A DNA stretch of 64,000 nt, taken from the NCBI RefSeq assembly GCF_014212175.1, contig NZ_JACJVR010000073.1, positions 1-64,000 of the forward strand, written 5' to 3'. This DNA comes from Cohnella xylanilytica. GTDB lineage: Bacteria; Bacillota; Bacilli; Paenibacillales; Paenibacillaceae. Positions 16,701 to 25,459 of the stretch are shown piece after piece. The position numbers and the translations under genes were made by a program. Positions within the stretch are counted from its first letter, which is position 1. Each line of letters begins with the position of its first letter. The notes beneath the pieces were generated by a model, which saw only the letters and a program-made list of their open reading frames with translations, was not told where the DNA came from and searched no databases.

Positions 16701-19700
16701 CTGCACGAACGCCGCCACCGCCTGATTCTCCGAAGTGGTCAGATCCGCGTACGGATGGGAGATGACGAGAATCTGCGCTCCGCTCAGCAAGTCCGCAGTC
16801 AAGGAGCTTTTGTTCTCTTTGACGGTATAGCCTTGCTCCCTCAGCAACTGCGTGAAGATTTTAAAATTGTCCTTATAAGTCCCCGTGTCGGTCGTCGTGT
16901 TCTCGTTCTTGTGGGAGGCGTCGATCAGAACCGTGATGCCGAGCGGTTCCTTGACCGTCACCGGGAGCGAATGCCGGTTGTCGTCCGGGCTGTCTCCCTC
17001 GATCGGATCGATGACCGCGATGACGTTGTGCGATCCCGGGGTTTTCGCGTTCCAGGCGGCTTGCGCCGTTACGGTCTTGCCCGCGGCGATCGCCGGGAAC
17101 GAGGCCTGGCCGATGAGATGCGCGGCGTCGACGGTATCCTCGTACATTTTCACGGTAACGTTCTGGACGTCCTGCAGCCCGTAGTTCCCGATCTCGGCTT
17201 GAACCGTCGCGTCCGTTCCCGCCACGACCGCGCCGCTCGTGATCGAGAGGCTCGTCACCTTCACGTCGACAGCGACCGCTTCCGACCAGACGGGCGCCGA
17301 ATAGATCCGGTCTCCGTCCTTCTGCGTCACTTTGACGACGTACCAGGCTTGGCTGCCGACTTTGACTTCCGGTTCCCAAGTGAAGTTGATCTCGTTCCCG
17401 GAAGGCGTATAGGTCTGGATCGCCTTGCCACCGTTCGAGATGATCTCGACCTTCGCGACGTTGTCGTTCGCCGCATAAGTACTGGGCAGATAGCTGTACT
17501 CCGGAATTTTATTATTTTCCTGCACCGGGTCCTGCCCCGTGATCTTGAACTTGATCGTGCTGCCCGAGACGGTGGAGCCCATATAGGCGCCGTTCGCGAA
17601 CAGGTCCAGCTGGAAGTTCGGGTCTTCGCTCATGTAGACGCGCATGTTCTTCATGGAGCTGTAGAGCGACTCCCTCGTCAGATCCTTCGCGACGACGACG
17701 GTGCGCTTCATCGTCTGTCCCCAGGTCCGGTCGTGGTTGTCCTCCCCGTATACCGGAGCAAGGTGCCAGCCCATGTCGAGCGCGCGATAGAACTTCGATT
17801 CGGTGTTCGAATACGTGTATTTGCCGGAGCCGTTGCCGACTTCAATCATAGAGAAGCCTCTGTCCGCCGCTTCGTCGTAAGGAGCGAAGTTGCCGTAAGG
17901 CGTGTTCGGCCAGTCCGGATGGTTGAAGACTCCGATGACGTCGTTGTCGTACGTTTTGATCCAATCGTAGAACTTGTTGTAGTCCGTATTGTAGTACTTG
18001 CCGCTAAGCAGGCGGTCGATGAAGTTGTCCGTTCCGAAAACGTTCGAGTGCCCCCAGATCGTCGAAGTCATCTCGAAGGAAGGAATCGCGATGAACTCGC
18101 CGTTCACCGTTCCTTCTTCTACCTGCTTCTTGATCTCCTTCCACTGCTCTCCGCCCGTTCTCTCCGGTTGGCCGCCGTGCATGACGGTGTCTTTGTCTGC
18201 CAGATCGGCATCGATATCGTGGGAGTGGTCGGTGATGGCGATCCAGTCGAAGCCGTATTTCTTGGCCGATGCGATCGCTTCCGCCGGAGTTCCCGAGCCG
18301 TCATGGGAAAATTGGGTGTGATCGTGCGTCGTGCCGCGGTAATGGTTCCCTCCCGAGAACGGCTCCGCTACGGTGAAGGTCCAGTTGACCGACGACGTGT
18401 TCCCTTTCTTGTCGATCGCGGTCACCGATACTTGGTGCGCTCCCAAGCCGAGCGCTTCGGAGGGAACGTATTCGATCCGCAGCGCCGGCAACGAGGACGA
18501 GACCGTTGTCACGGCCGCCGAGGAGGTCACGTCCGCCCCGTCGACCTTCAAGGAGATCGACTGCACCCCGCTCATGTCCTGAGCCGTCGCGCCGATGGTC
18601 GGGTTGTAGGACTCTACCGTCTCGTTATTGCCGGGGCGATAGCTTGCGATCTCCGGGCCCGCGGCGTCCGCCTGCAGCGTGACGGAGTAGGGAGCTTCGG
18701 AGCTTCCGGCGTAAGCCGTCTGCCCGCCTCCCGTCGCCGCGAGGTAATATTGGAAGCCGAACAATCCCGCCAGATCGGCGGCCGGAATGGACGCGGAATA
18801 ATCGGTTCCGTTCGTCGTCGTCATGGCGAGCTCCCGGTATGCGGCAGAGCTGTCCGCGCGATAAAACGCTTTGACGGAATCGGCCGCTGTCGCGGTCGCT
18901 GCGATCGGCACGTCCGCCCCCGTATAGGCCTGCGCGATCGGAGTATGGTTCAGCGACAGGGTCGCCGCGATATCGGCGATCGAACGTGGGAAAATTTGAT
19001 AGCCGCTCGTATACGGAGACGACGTATCGTATTGGCCGACGATGCCCGTGATCGTATAGGTTTTGCCTACCGCGAGGACGTTCGGCGTGTCGATGCCCGT
19101 CGCGTTCATGACGCGAATCGTGATCGACTTGCTCGTGTTGTCCGGGTCCTTCGCCGTCACGTTGTACGCCGTCGCCCCCGAAGCCGCCACCGCGCTGATC
19201 GTCGCCTTCGCCGTAACCAATTGGCCTTCGAGAGGCTCCGCAGTCGCGAAGGCGTTCAAGTCGGCGATGCTCGTCGCCTTCGGTGCGGGCAGCGCTACGC
19301 TGGCGCTGATCAGAGCGATCTCCGTCGGCACCAGCTCGATCAAGCCGTTGTAATTCGTGATCGTTCCCGTAACGCGGAGCTTGTTCCCCTTCGCGATCGT
19401 CAATCCGTGGGCGTAGCCGCCGTAAACGTTGATGCCGCCCGTGGCGTCTTGCAGGTAGAAGTTGCTGTTGCCGGAGCCGATCACGTTGTTGTCGATGGTA
19501 ACGACGCCTTCTACCGCGACCGGGACGGAGCCGCCGATCACCGGGACGCCGTTGGCGTCCACCGCGCGTACCGACGCGATCGTCTGCACGGACATGTCCT
19601 GCTTCGCCGCGCTTGCCGCGGGGCTCGGCAGGCCGCGGCCGTTGTCGGTATGCAGCACTTGCGTCACGTAGACGGTATCCGGGCCCGACGTTATCTTCAC

Positions 19701-20819
19701 CGAGAAGCCCTTATCGCTTCCGGCCGTCGCCGATCCGATCAACGTCGCCAGCGCTTCGTCCGCGTACACGGTAATTGCCGCGTTCGCGACCTCCGCCGTC
19801 CCGGTCAGCGTTCCGTTGCCGGACGAATCGAGGGTGTAGGAACCGACGGTTACTACGGGCAACGCCGTTGCCGCGTCGATTCGCAGCGCCAGGCTCTCCG
19901 GCTTGCCGGTCTCCTCGGCCGTGACGTATACCGATGCCGAATCGGCGGGCACGGCGATCGAGAAGCTGCCGTCCGCCTCCGCCGTATCCTGATCGACGAG
20001 TCGGCCGCCCGATGCGGGATCGGCGTCATAGGCGCGTACCGTCGCACCCGCAGGAGCAGCGGAAGTGAAGCCGGTCAGCACGTCGCCAGTTAATTGGATA
20101 TTCTTGCCGACAGGCAGAGCGCTTGCTGGGTTCTCTCCCTGCTGGTACGGCTCTTCGACAACGGACGAATTCCGCGGAGTCGGGGCGGCGACGGCGAAGT
20201 CCGTCTTGTTGTCGTCCGTGTCCAGGCTGCTGCCGTACCCGGCGTTAATCTGGCCGTCGCCGTCCTTGCGGATCGCCGCGGTTGTGTTGGACAGCGCGCC
20301 AGTCGCCCCGGAGCCTTCGTATTCGTTCGCGGCGCCGAAGCCGACGAAGTCGACGACTTCGGGGGAAGATTTACCTGTAATGGCGGATTGCCCCGCCACA
20401 AGAGCGACCTTGCCTCCTGTGGCTGCCATCGCCAGGGTCCCGATGGCGTCCGGAGCCGGAAGAGCCGCGGCCGCGCCCGTTCCGGCGACCTCCTGTACGA
20501 GAAAGTAACCGTGCGATTTAATGACGCTTCCGTCCGGAATCGCGGTGGCCGCCCAATTCGAGTTGGTTGCGGAGGCATATTGGACGGACCACCCGCCGAT
20601 CTCGATATCGGAGCCGGTCGGATTATAAAGCTCGATAAAGTCGTTCTTGTACGGCGCGCCGGAGTTGCCGCCTCCGCCGTAAACCTGGCTGATGACCACG
20701 TTCCCTCCGTCGGTCGCCGCCATCGTTCTCCCCGGCCCGACGTACGCCAGTCCTAACGCCAGCGATGCCGCCAGCGCCAAGCTAACGGTTTTTTTCGTTT
20801 TGCGTATCCATGCGTTCAT
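13770..20819 (-). CDS. Giant SLH-anchored LTD/OB/PHP surface protein
   Basis: This 2349-residue exported protein has a signal peptide (residues 1-35, KKTVSLALAASLALGLAYVG). Next come a lamin-tail domain (about 37-215; NDFIELYNPTG), carboxypeptidase-like and OB-fold modules (about 220-640; FYLQDATGGINVYGG), and Ig-like repeats. A PHP/CehA-type metallohydrolase (about 825-1080) has metal ligands in GTTHDHTQFSHDG, AITDHSHD, FNHPDW and YGEDNHDR. CARDB-like (1190-1290), amidotransferase-like (1296-1560), OB-fold (1570-1740) and Big_2 (about 1750-1830) regions follow. A Gly/Asn linker (about 1930-1976), a further beta domain and three SLH repeats (from about 2175) complete it. It is probably held on the cell wall, where it may hydrolyse phosphoesters or nucleic acids; the substrate is unknown. 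The start has GGAGG. It is monocistronic. Confidence 0.85.
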   Translation of the reverse strand: MNAWIRKTKKTVSLALAASLALGLAYVGPGRTMAATDGGNVVISQVYGGGGNSGAPYKNDFIELYNPTGSDIEIGGWSVQYASATNSNWAATAIPDGSVIKSHGYFLVQEVAGTGAAAALPAPDAIGTLAMAATGGKVALVAGQSAITGKSSPEVVDFVGFGAANEYEGSGATGALSNTTAAIRKDGDGQINAGYGSSLDTDDNKTDFAVAAPTPRNSSVVEEPYQQGENPASALPVGKNIQLTGDVLTGFTSAAPAGATVRAYDADPASGGRLVDQDTAEADGSFSIAVPADSASVYVTAEETGKPESLALRIDAATALPVVTVGSYTLDSSGNGTLTGTAEVANAAITVYADEALATLIGSATAGSDKGFSVKITSGPDTVYVTQVLHTDNGRGLPSPAASAAKQDMSVQTIASVRAVDANGVPVIGGSVPVAVEGVVTIDNNVIGSGNSNFYLQDATGGINVYGGYAHGLTIAKGNKLRVTGTITNYNGLIELVPTEIALISASVALPAPKATSIADLNAFATAEPLEGQLVTAKATISAVAASGATAYNVTAKDPDNTSKSITIRVMNATGIDTPNVLAVGKTYTITGIVGQYDTSSPYTSGYQIFPRSIADIAATLSLNHTPIAQAYTGADVPIAATATAADSVKAFYRADSSAAYRELAMTTTNGTDYSASIPAADLAGLFGFQYYLAATGGGQTAYAGSSEAPYSVTLQADAAGPEIASYRPGNNETVESYNPTIGATAQDMSGVQSISLKVDGADVTSSAAVTTVSSSLPALRIEYVPSEALGLGAHQVSVTAIDKKGNTSSVNWTFTVAEPFSGGNHYRGTTHDHTQFSHDGSGTPAEAIASAKKYGFDWIAITDHSHDIDADLADKDTVMHGGQPERTGGEQWKEIKKQVEEGTVNGEFIAIPSFEMTSTIWGHSNVFGTDNFIDRLLSGKYYNTDYNKFYDWIKTYDNDVIGVFNHPDWPNTPYGNFAPYDEAADRGFSMIEVGNGSGKYTYSNTESKFYRALDMGWHLAPVYGEDNHDRTWGQTMKRTVVVAKDLTRESLYSSMKNMRVYMSEDPNFQLDLFANGAYMGSTVSGSTIKFKITGQDPVQENNKIPEYSYLPSTYAANDNVAKVEIISNGGKAIQTYTPSGNEINFTWEPEVKVGSQAWYVVKVTQKDGDRIYSAPVWSEAVAVDVKVTSLSITSGAVVAGTDATVQAEIGNYGLQDVQNVTVKMYEDTVDAAHLIGQASFPAIAAGKTVTAQAAWNAKTPGSHNVIAVIDPIEGDSPDDNRHSLPVTVKEPLGITVLIDASHKNENTTTDTGTYKDNFKIFTQLLREQGYTVKENKSSLTADLLSGAQILVISHPYADLTTSENQAVAAFVQGGGSLLLTEKSNYNVDPTVNNDLLQEIGSGIRVNHDGIFDDSPEGNFWGNQLYKFAVRLHITPNNSRITDRISTLEYYSGASLVGPNGSAITDTPSVKVLAWGNATTYQDNVSRASRVYHLASDTTTNGSTIPAIAVEQVGQGRVFVAGMNLFNDNQLDAADPLNGNNILALNSIDWLASREAKVLPIAEARKLPLDSPVVAEGTVTSAAGTFFDAFYMQDSTGGIMVYKEVPAGALALGDTVRVYGHIKYFENNKELEFDAFAVDVIKTGSTTPVEPRPITTKQATEEDYEGQLVRVKGKVVSIYDEYSYVINDGSGDALVFTDGYIVNQGTIPVPKLEAGDTLEAVGLTGKFSEGYRIRVRSTSELIGTKAEPEPDVPVAGVTLDKETLDLKVGDSGTLTATVTPENATDKSVVWSSSDEAVAKVADGVVTAVGAGEAVITAKAGNGAFSDTVKVTVTPKDSGEPTAASVAAAIASIPAPAKDAKKLTLPTVPSGFSVAIKSSSDTNVLKTDGTIKPPGSKKTVTVVLTVTRLFDGSTADTGEIKVEIPAKSSSGSGSGDGGSGNGNGNSNGNGNGNGNSNGNGNGKGNGNGNGNGSGSGSNNGRTVVVPADSLKDSGSGTAIVKVASDTNEVKLPSNAAELLSGSDLEVSGDNLAVRIPSALLKQLADKLGAEESKNGTIGLGLNPLVESEVQAAIGWNADAAKWEAKPAGFAYDLGLSIAAANGPSASLTELDQPITLRLKIADSARPNRVGLYRVADNGALEYVGGEVVNGELVVRIDRLAKYAVLEMTRKLDDLPLTHWAYEVVQELAVKGVVDGTSTSKFEPTRPITRAEFAALLVKALKLPGSGAPAAPFKDVPSDAWFAQAVSIAYGKGIAKGSPSGEFNPQGTITREEMAVMLMNAYRLTANAAPGTGGLDSFRDAASVASWAADSVKAAAGLGLVKGKDGGRFDPQGAATRAEAAQIIYNLLKNG
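14890..15005 (-). repeat. In-frame hexanucleotide repeat coding the Gly/Asn linker
   Basis: Runs of GGNAAY hexamers (complement of ATTNCC on the plus strand) encode alternating Gly-Asn with occasional Ser or Lys. The base composition is lower in GC than the flanking coding sequence. Such simple repeats can change length by slippage without shifting the frame, because the unit is two codons. Confidence 0.85.
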
Positions 20820-21272
20820 GTTCAGCCCTCCAAGTTGAATTTATCGTTCTTGCTTGTCCGCCTTGCTTCACCCCCACCTCCAACATTCGTTCATTTTATG
20901 TAGAACATAATTACAGAGAACCATACATATGGGGTACTATAGCACTGGATTATTTGGTAACCGTAAAGCAGGGATTAAATATAGATTGATATTTTTGAGC
21001 GACGAAGATCCGGATACAGAAAGAGGAAACTGAGGAAAACAGGCTGAAAAACTGTTCAATGGGAAGGTGTAAATTGAAATTTTGTAATAATACCAATTTT
21101 ACAAAGGTGATATATATGGGATAATATATGCCAATGCGGCGGCCTTGTAAATCCTTTTTCAGCTTTTTCTCGTTTGTAGAAAGAAATTATGTTAGATTTC
21201 ATCACGCCGGGAAGAGATTGACGGCATCGATTTAGGGGAAATTTATCAAAAAAGACGCCCTCGCTTCGGAGC
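20820..21272. other. AT-rich intergenic region
   Basis: About 450 bases between two divergent genes, distinctly AT-rich compared with the coding DNA on either side. It should hold the promoter of the giant surface-protein gene (its GGAGG site is at about 20830). An imperfect palindrome (TTTATGTAGAACATAA) lies near 20895-20911. No open reading frame of note is seen. Confidence 0.5.
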
Positions 21273-21301
21273 TTGACGACCGGGCCGAATCGCGCTATAT
21301 T
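21273..21301 (+). promoter_or_regulatory. Sigma-A promoter of the secreted coiled-coil gene
   Basis: TTGACG (21273-21278), a 17-base spacer and TATATT (21296-21301) fit a vegetative promoter. Transcription would start near 21308, giving a leader of about 120 bases that contains the terminator-like hairpin at 21336-21388. Confidence 0.7.
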
Positions 21302-21335
21302 GAGAACAATAGTTCGCCCTGCATCGCCTTATCAG

Positions 21336-21388
21336 GAAGCACCTGTAAGGAAGAGCCGATTACGGCTTTTTCTTGCGGGTGCTTTTTA
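21336..21388 (+). terminator. Attenuator-like leader terminator
   Basis: A long stem (AAGCACC...AGAGCCG paired with CGGCTTT...GGGTGCTT, loop ATTA) ends in TTTTT. It lies inside the leader of the gene starting at 21429. No plus-strand gene precedes it within the window, so it would terminate a short leader RNA or act as an attenuator. Confidence 0.7.
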
Positions 21389-21428
21389 TCGTTCTGCCAC
21401 ACTATTCGAAGGATGGAGGAATGGAAGG

Positions 21429-22244
21429 ATGAGAAGCGTGAAGGGGATCGTCGCATTGTTGTTGGGGGTTATGCTGGCGGTCGGAGCGCCTGCGGCGGGG
21501 AACGCGGCGACGGTGGAGTGGCCCGTCTCGACGAAGGTCGCATGGGACAAGGCGGTTGCCGAGGCGGACGGAGACCTGGCCGCGAAGATGAAGGCGCAGT
21601 ACGGCGAGCTGTTAAGCTTGCGGTCGGCGGAGAACGGGCTGGACGAGAAGATCAAGACGGTCCATTACAATAACGCCGAGGCCTTGACCGTCACGAGGAA
21701 CAAGATCAAGCAGATCAACGCCGCCAAGCTGAGCTCCCTCCAGGAACAGGCGAAGAAGACGCGCGAGCGCTACCAGCCGCTGCTCGACAAGTACAAGCAG
21801 CTGAACCAGCAGATCGCCGTGGCCCGAGCTCTCGGGAACAAGGAGGTCAAGGCGGCGCTGCAAGCGTCGGCCGATCTGCTCAAGCCGGCCGTCCAAGCGG
21901 CCCGCGACGCGATCAAGAACCAGGACGAAGCCTACAAGGCGGCCAAGGACGCGACCGCGAAGACGGCGAAGATGATCCGGACGACGCTGGAGGATATCGA
22001 CGCGTACAAGGTGAAGATCAGCGCGGCGAAGAGCTCGGTGACGGCCGCCAAGTCCGCCATATCTCCGTTAGCCAAGTCGTTCGCCCAGTCGATCAAGAAG
22101 GGCGAAGCCAAGTCGGCGTCGAGTTCGCTTGCCAGCATTCTGACCCTCTACCGCCAATTGACGGCGCACAAGGAGAAGATCTACGGCTACGAGCAGAATA
22201 TCAGCTCGATCCTCTCGAAGGCGAAGGGGCAGTTCCCCGCTTAA
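21429..22244 (+). CDS. Secreted coiled-coil protein, unknown function
   Basis: The protein is about 271 residues from the ATG at 21429, chosen because GGAGGA lies nine bases upstream and the sequence starts with a clean signal peptide (VKGIVALLLGVMLAVGAPAA, then GNAATVE). The mature part is almost wholly helical, rich in Lys, Ala and Gln, with long heptad-like stretches (about residues 50-240) such as NKIKQINAAKLSSLQEQAKK. No cysteines or enzymatic motifs are seen. It is probably an exported, possibly cell-wall-associated coiled-coil protein. Expression may be limited by the leader terminator. It is not part of an operon. Confidence 0.75.
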   Translation: MRSVKGIVALLLGVMLAVGAPAAGNAATVEWPVSTKVAWDKAVAEADGDLAAKMKAQYGELLSLRSAENGLDEKIKTVHYNNAEALTVTRNKIKQINAAKLSSLQEQAKKTRERYQPLLDKYKQLNQQIAVARALGNKEVKAALQASADLLKPAVQAARDAIKNQDEAYKAAKDATAKTAKMIRTTLEDIDAYKVKISAAKSSVTAAKSAISPLAKSFAQSIKKGEAKSASSSLASILTLYRQLTAHKEKIYGYEQNISSILSKAKGQFPA

Positions 22245-22336
22245 AGCGAAGGAGGGGAGAGCGGGAACGGGAAGAGACCCGTTCTTCTCTCCCTCTAAGG
22301 CGGCCGGGTATCCTCTGCTTGCCAGCAATCCCCTGC

Positions 22337-23206
22337 CTACTTCATGGACTCTCGCATCAATTGGGAGAATGCCGTGAACGCCTTGCTTGAATACCGGTCT
22401 TTGCGTCGGACAAGACTGGTTTGAGTATAACGATATTTTTCGGGAACCGGGAAGGCGCCTAATTGCGAATAGACTCCGGTCAGGGCGGAGGCGGGCATTA
22501 CTGTGGCGGCAAGGCCGGAGCGCACGCAGCCGATAAGAGTCTCCAAGGAACTGAATTCTATGAAGTTGCCGAGAGAAATTCCTTCTCCTTGCAACCACTC
22601 TTCCAGTATTCGTCTGAAAGGGCAACCTATTGGAGAGACTGCCCATCGCGTATTCGCCAAATCCGGATAGTCATCCCCGGACGACTGGGAAATCAATTTT
22701 AATTCTTCATCTTGGATATTCTCGACGATCAGATAAGGCGAGTCGAAGTTGCCGATCACGAACGCGCCGTCCAACTGATGATTCAATACTTTATCCAGGA
22801 GGTCCGGCGAATTGCCCGTCCATATGGATAAGGAGACGTCGGGGTAGCGGTGTTGATAATCGGCCAGAACGTCAATGAAGTTCAGGCAGGTTATGCTGTC
22901 CACAACCCCGATCGCCAGCGGGCCGCTTGGATAGGAGGTCTCCTTCACTCTCGTCACGGCCTCCGAGGACAAGTTCAGAATGGTATGGGCGTATTCTTTG
23001 AATATTTCTCCTTTATCGGTTAAGGTTACTCCCTTCGGCTGCCTGTAGAATAGCGGTACCCCAAGCTCGTCTTCCAGCTTGCGGATCCGCGCCGTCACGT
23101 TCGACTGTACATATCCCAGACTCTCGGCCGCGCGGGAGATGCTCCCTTCCTTGGCAATCTCCACAAATACTTTAAGATCGGATAGCTCCAAGGCTCCTCT
23201 CTCCAT
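22337..23206 (-). CDS. LysR-family transcriptional regulator
   Basis: The protein is about 289 residues from the ATG at 23206; the longer frame runs into the intergenic region. The N-terminal helix-turn-helix is LSDLKVFVEIAKEGSISRAA with ESLGYVQSNVTARI, followed by the linker helix KLEDELGVPLFYR. A periplasmic-binding-type effector domain then extends to the C terminus (GPLAIGVVDSITCLNFIDVL). It is divergent from the imine-reductase-like gene across a 146-base gap, the classic LysR arrangement, so that gene is its probable target. The effector is unknown. Confidence 0.9.
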   Translation of the reverse strand: MERGALELSDLKVFVEIAKEGSISRAAESLGYVQSNVTARIRKLEDELGVPLFYRQPKGVTLTDKGEIFKEYAHTILNLSSEAVTRVKETSYPSGPLAIGVVDSITCLNFIDVLADYQHRYPDVSLSIWTGNSPDLLDKVLNHQLDGAFVIGNFDSPYLIVENIQDEELKLISQSSGDDYPDLANTRWAVSPIGCPFRRILEEWLQGEGISLGNFIEFSSLETLIGCVRSGLAATVMPASALTGVYSQLGAFPVPEKYRYTQTSLVRRKDRYSSKAFTAFSQLMRESMK

Positions 23207-23352
23207 TCCATGGACATCAATAATTGTGATGCCTATATCAATATCAATCATTATACGCCGAGCCTCTGCGCGTTTACAATGTACCTATCCGAAGGACATC
23301 CGATCCCGAGGAGCATGTCATACTTGTGTGGAGACAAGGAGGAAGAAGCTAG

Positions 23353-24231
23353 ATGAGCGATGTTACCGTTATCGGTTTAGGACCCATGGGGTCGGCTTTA
23401 GCTCGGGCATTTCTGCGGAACGGGTCTCGCGTAACGGTCTGGAACCGGACAAGCGAGAGAGCCGAAGCCCTCGTTCGGGAAGGAGCGATTTTCGAGCCCT
23501 CCGCGGCATCTGCGGCGAGCGCCAGCCCGATTGTCATCGTATGCGTGGCCAATTATGAAATTTCGCGCAGCATCGTGCGAACGGAAGAGGTTGCGGCGGC
23601 CCTGGCAGGCCGAATTCTAGTGGAGCTTAGTACGGGAAGCCCTCAAGATGCGAGAGAAAGCGAAGAATGGGCGGGATTGCATGGCGTCGATTATCTGGAC
23701 GGGGCGATCTTGGCGACGCCTCCTCAGATAGGAATGCCCGAGACTCCCATCTTCGTATCCGGCTCGGAGGCGGCGTTCCGGCGGAGCGAGCCGACTCTCA
23801 AGATTCTGGCCGGGAACCTCTTGTATATGGGCGAGTCGGTGGGTTCGGCGTCCGCATGGGATCTGGCCGCTCTATCGACGCTATTCGGCGCGGTGTTCGG
23901 CTTCTTGCACGGCGCCCGCATTCTCGAATCGGAAGGTCATCGCGTGGATGCATTCGGATCTATGATCGCCGAGATCTCTCCGGTTCTCGGACAAATGATC
24001 AAGCACGAAGGCGAAGTGATCCAGAACGGAACCTACGGGAATCCCCAAAGCTCGGTCAAAACTTGCATGGGAACCGCGGAACTGTGGGTGAGACAAGCTC
24101 GGGAAGCCCGGATCAACTCCGACTTCCCTGATTTTACCAGACGATTGCTGGCTCAAGCGACCCAGGCCGGATACGAGAACGAGGAGCTCGCCGCGGTGAT
24201 AAAGGTTCTTCGGGAAGATCGGCTTCGCTAA
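23353..24231 (+). CDS. NADPH-dependent imine-reductase-like oxidoreductase
   Basis: This 292-residue protein is related to beta-hydroxyacid dehydrogenases. The Rossmann motif GLGPMGSALARAFL is at residues 8-21, followed by VWNRTSERA, whose Arg-Thr pair suggests NADPH. The phrase VDYLDGAILATPPQIG and the dimer-domain segment SAWDLAALSTLFGAVFGFLHG, with an aspartate at the position used by imine reductases, place it with the imine reductase/reductive aminase branch rather than 3-hydroxyisobutyrate dehydrogenase, which has a catalytic lysine in that helix. Native substrates for this branch are mostly unknown. It is divergent from the LysR regulator and ends at a strong terminator. Confidence 0.8.
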   Translation: MSDVTVIGLGPMGSALARAFLRNGSRVTVWNRTSERAEALVREGAIFEPSAASAASASPIVIVCVANYEISRSIVRTEEVAAALAGRILVELSTGSPQDARESEEWAGLHGVDYLDGAILATPPQIGMPETPIFVSGSEAAFRRSEPTLKILAGNLLYMGESVGSASAWDLAALSTLFGAVFGFLHGARILESEGHRVDAFGSMIAEISPVLGQMIKHEGEVIQNGTYGNPQSSVKTCMGTAELWVRQAREARINSDFPDFTRRLLAQATQAGYENEELAAVIKVLREDRLR

Positions 24232-24259
24232 TCATCGATATTCCGATTCAATACGCCAA

Positions 24260-24297
24260 CCCCCGGAATCCGACGTTTCCGGGGGTGGCTCTTTTTG
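24260..24297 (+). terminator. Terminator of the imine-reductase-like gene
   Basis: CCCCCGGAA and TTCCGGGGG form a perfect 9-bp stem, followed by TGGCTCTTTTTG. It lies 28 bases after the stop codon. Confidence 0.85.
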
Positions 24298-24298
24298 T

Positions 24299-25363
24299 CT
24301 AGTATTTTCTCTCGGCCGCAAATTTCTTGGCCGTCTGCTCGGTGAACACGCTCTCCGACGGCACGATCCTCTTGGGCAGCGTTCTTCCTTGCATCACTTC
24401 AGTGACCGCCTGCATCAAGTTCGGACCGAGCAGCGGGTTGCACTCGACGACGCAGTTGATCTTGCCCGCTATCAGCATCTCGAACGCCTTGCGGGTGCCG
24501 TCGACGGAGACGATGTAGATGTCCTTGCCCGGCCGCAGGCCGTATTCCTCGATGGCCTCGATAGCTCCCAGCGCCATGTCGTCGTTATGGGCGAACAGCA
24601 CCTTGATCTCTTGGCCTTTGGCCTTGAGAATCTCCTTCATCCGCTCCTTGCCCTTGCTGACGGTGAAGTCCGCGAATTCGCTCTGGACGATCGCCAGCTC
24701 CGGGCGGGAAGCGATCGTCTCCTTGAACCCCTTGCCCCGCTCGATGGAGGGCGACGAGCCTTCCGTTCCCTTCAGCTCTGCGATGCCGATCGGGCCGGCC
24801 ATGTCTCTCGTCTTGTCGAGGATATATTTGCCCGCCTTCCGGCCCTCCTCGTAGAAGTCGGCGCCGATAAACGTAACGTAGAGCGAAGAATCTTGGACGT
24901 CGATGGAGCGGTCGGAGATGATGAGGGGAATGCCGGCGGCCTTGACCTCCTTCAGAATCGGCTCCCAGCCGGACTGAACGACCGGCGCGACGGCGATGAC
25001 GTCGACCTTCTGCCGGATGAAGGAGCGGATCGCTTCGAACTGCTTCTGCTGGGACTGCTCCGCGTTCTCGAACACCAGCCTGATGCCCGCTTCCTTCGCG
25101 GCGTCCTGAATCGACCGGGTGTTGGCCATCCGCCAGTCGCTCTCCGAGCCGAGCTGGGAGAAGCCGAGCACGATCGGCTTCGCGGAAGCGATCGGCTCTC
25201 CTTCCGCGTCGCTCCCCGACAAGCCGGAGACGTTCCCCGGCGCCGAAGCAGGAGCGAACGCCGTTCCCGCGGAAGGGGCGGCTCCGCCCCGGCAGCCGGC
25301 GACGGCGAGCATGCAGGCGATGGCGACCAACCACGCCGCGGCGTAACCTTTTCGTTGTCTCAA
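24299..25363 (-). CDS. YtfQ-like sugar-binding lipoprotein (second copy)
   Basis: This 354-residue lipoprotein has the lipobox AVAGCR near residue 24 and a type I periplasmic-binding fold. The phrases VLGFSQLGSESDWRMANT, DVIAVAPVVQSGWEPIL and NCVVECNPLLGPNLMQAV closely parallel the other YtfQ-like protein at 29488-30573. It binds a hexose, possibly galactofuranose-like, for the ABC importer encoded upstream on the same strand. It is separated from the YjfF-like permease by 480 bases containing the 52-bp palindromic array, so it may be only weakly expressed with the rest of the operon. Having two binding proteins for one importer widens substrate range or affinity. Confidence 0.88.
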   Translation of the reverse strand: MRQRKGYAAAWLVAIACMLAVAGCRGGAAPSAGTAFAPASAPGNVSGLSGSDAEGEPIASAKPIVLGFSQLGSESDWRMANTRSIQDAAKEAGIRLVFENAEQSQQKQFEAIRSFIRQKVDVIAVAPVVQSGWEPILKEVKAAGIPLIISDRSIDVQDSSLYVTFIGADFYEEGRKAGKYILDKTRDMAGPIGIAELKGTEGSSPSIERGKGFKETIASRPELAIVQSEFADFTVSKGKERMKEILKAKGQEIKVLFAHNDDMALGAIEAIEEYGLRPGKDIYIVSVDGTRKAFEMLIAGKINCVVECNPLLGPNLMQAVTEVMQGRTLPKRIVPSESVFTEQTAKKFAAERKY

Positions 25364-25459
25364 GACACTTCGCCCGCTCTCCTAGGCTATTGGATAATCT
25401 TACGATAGCCGATCCTCCGCCGGTTGGGAAGAGGCCGGCGCAGGCGCTGCGCCGCCGAA

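Noticed and set aside
15708-20093. A 1461-codon plus-strand open frame
   Set aside because: It lies entirely opposite the giant SLH protein gene. Its translation is Arg/Val/Asp-rich low-quality sequence, typical of the antisense frame of GC-rich coding DNA.
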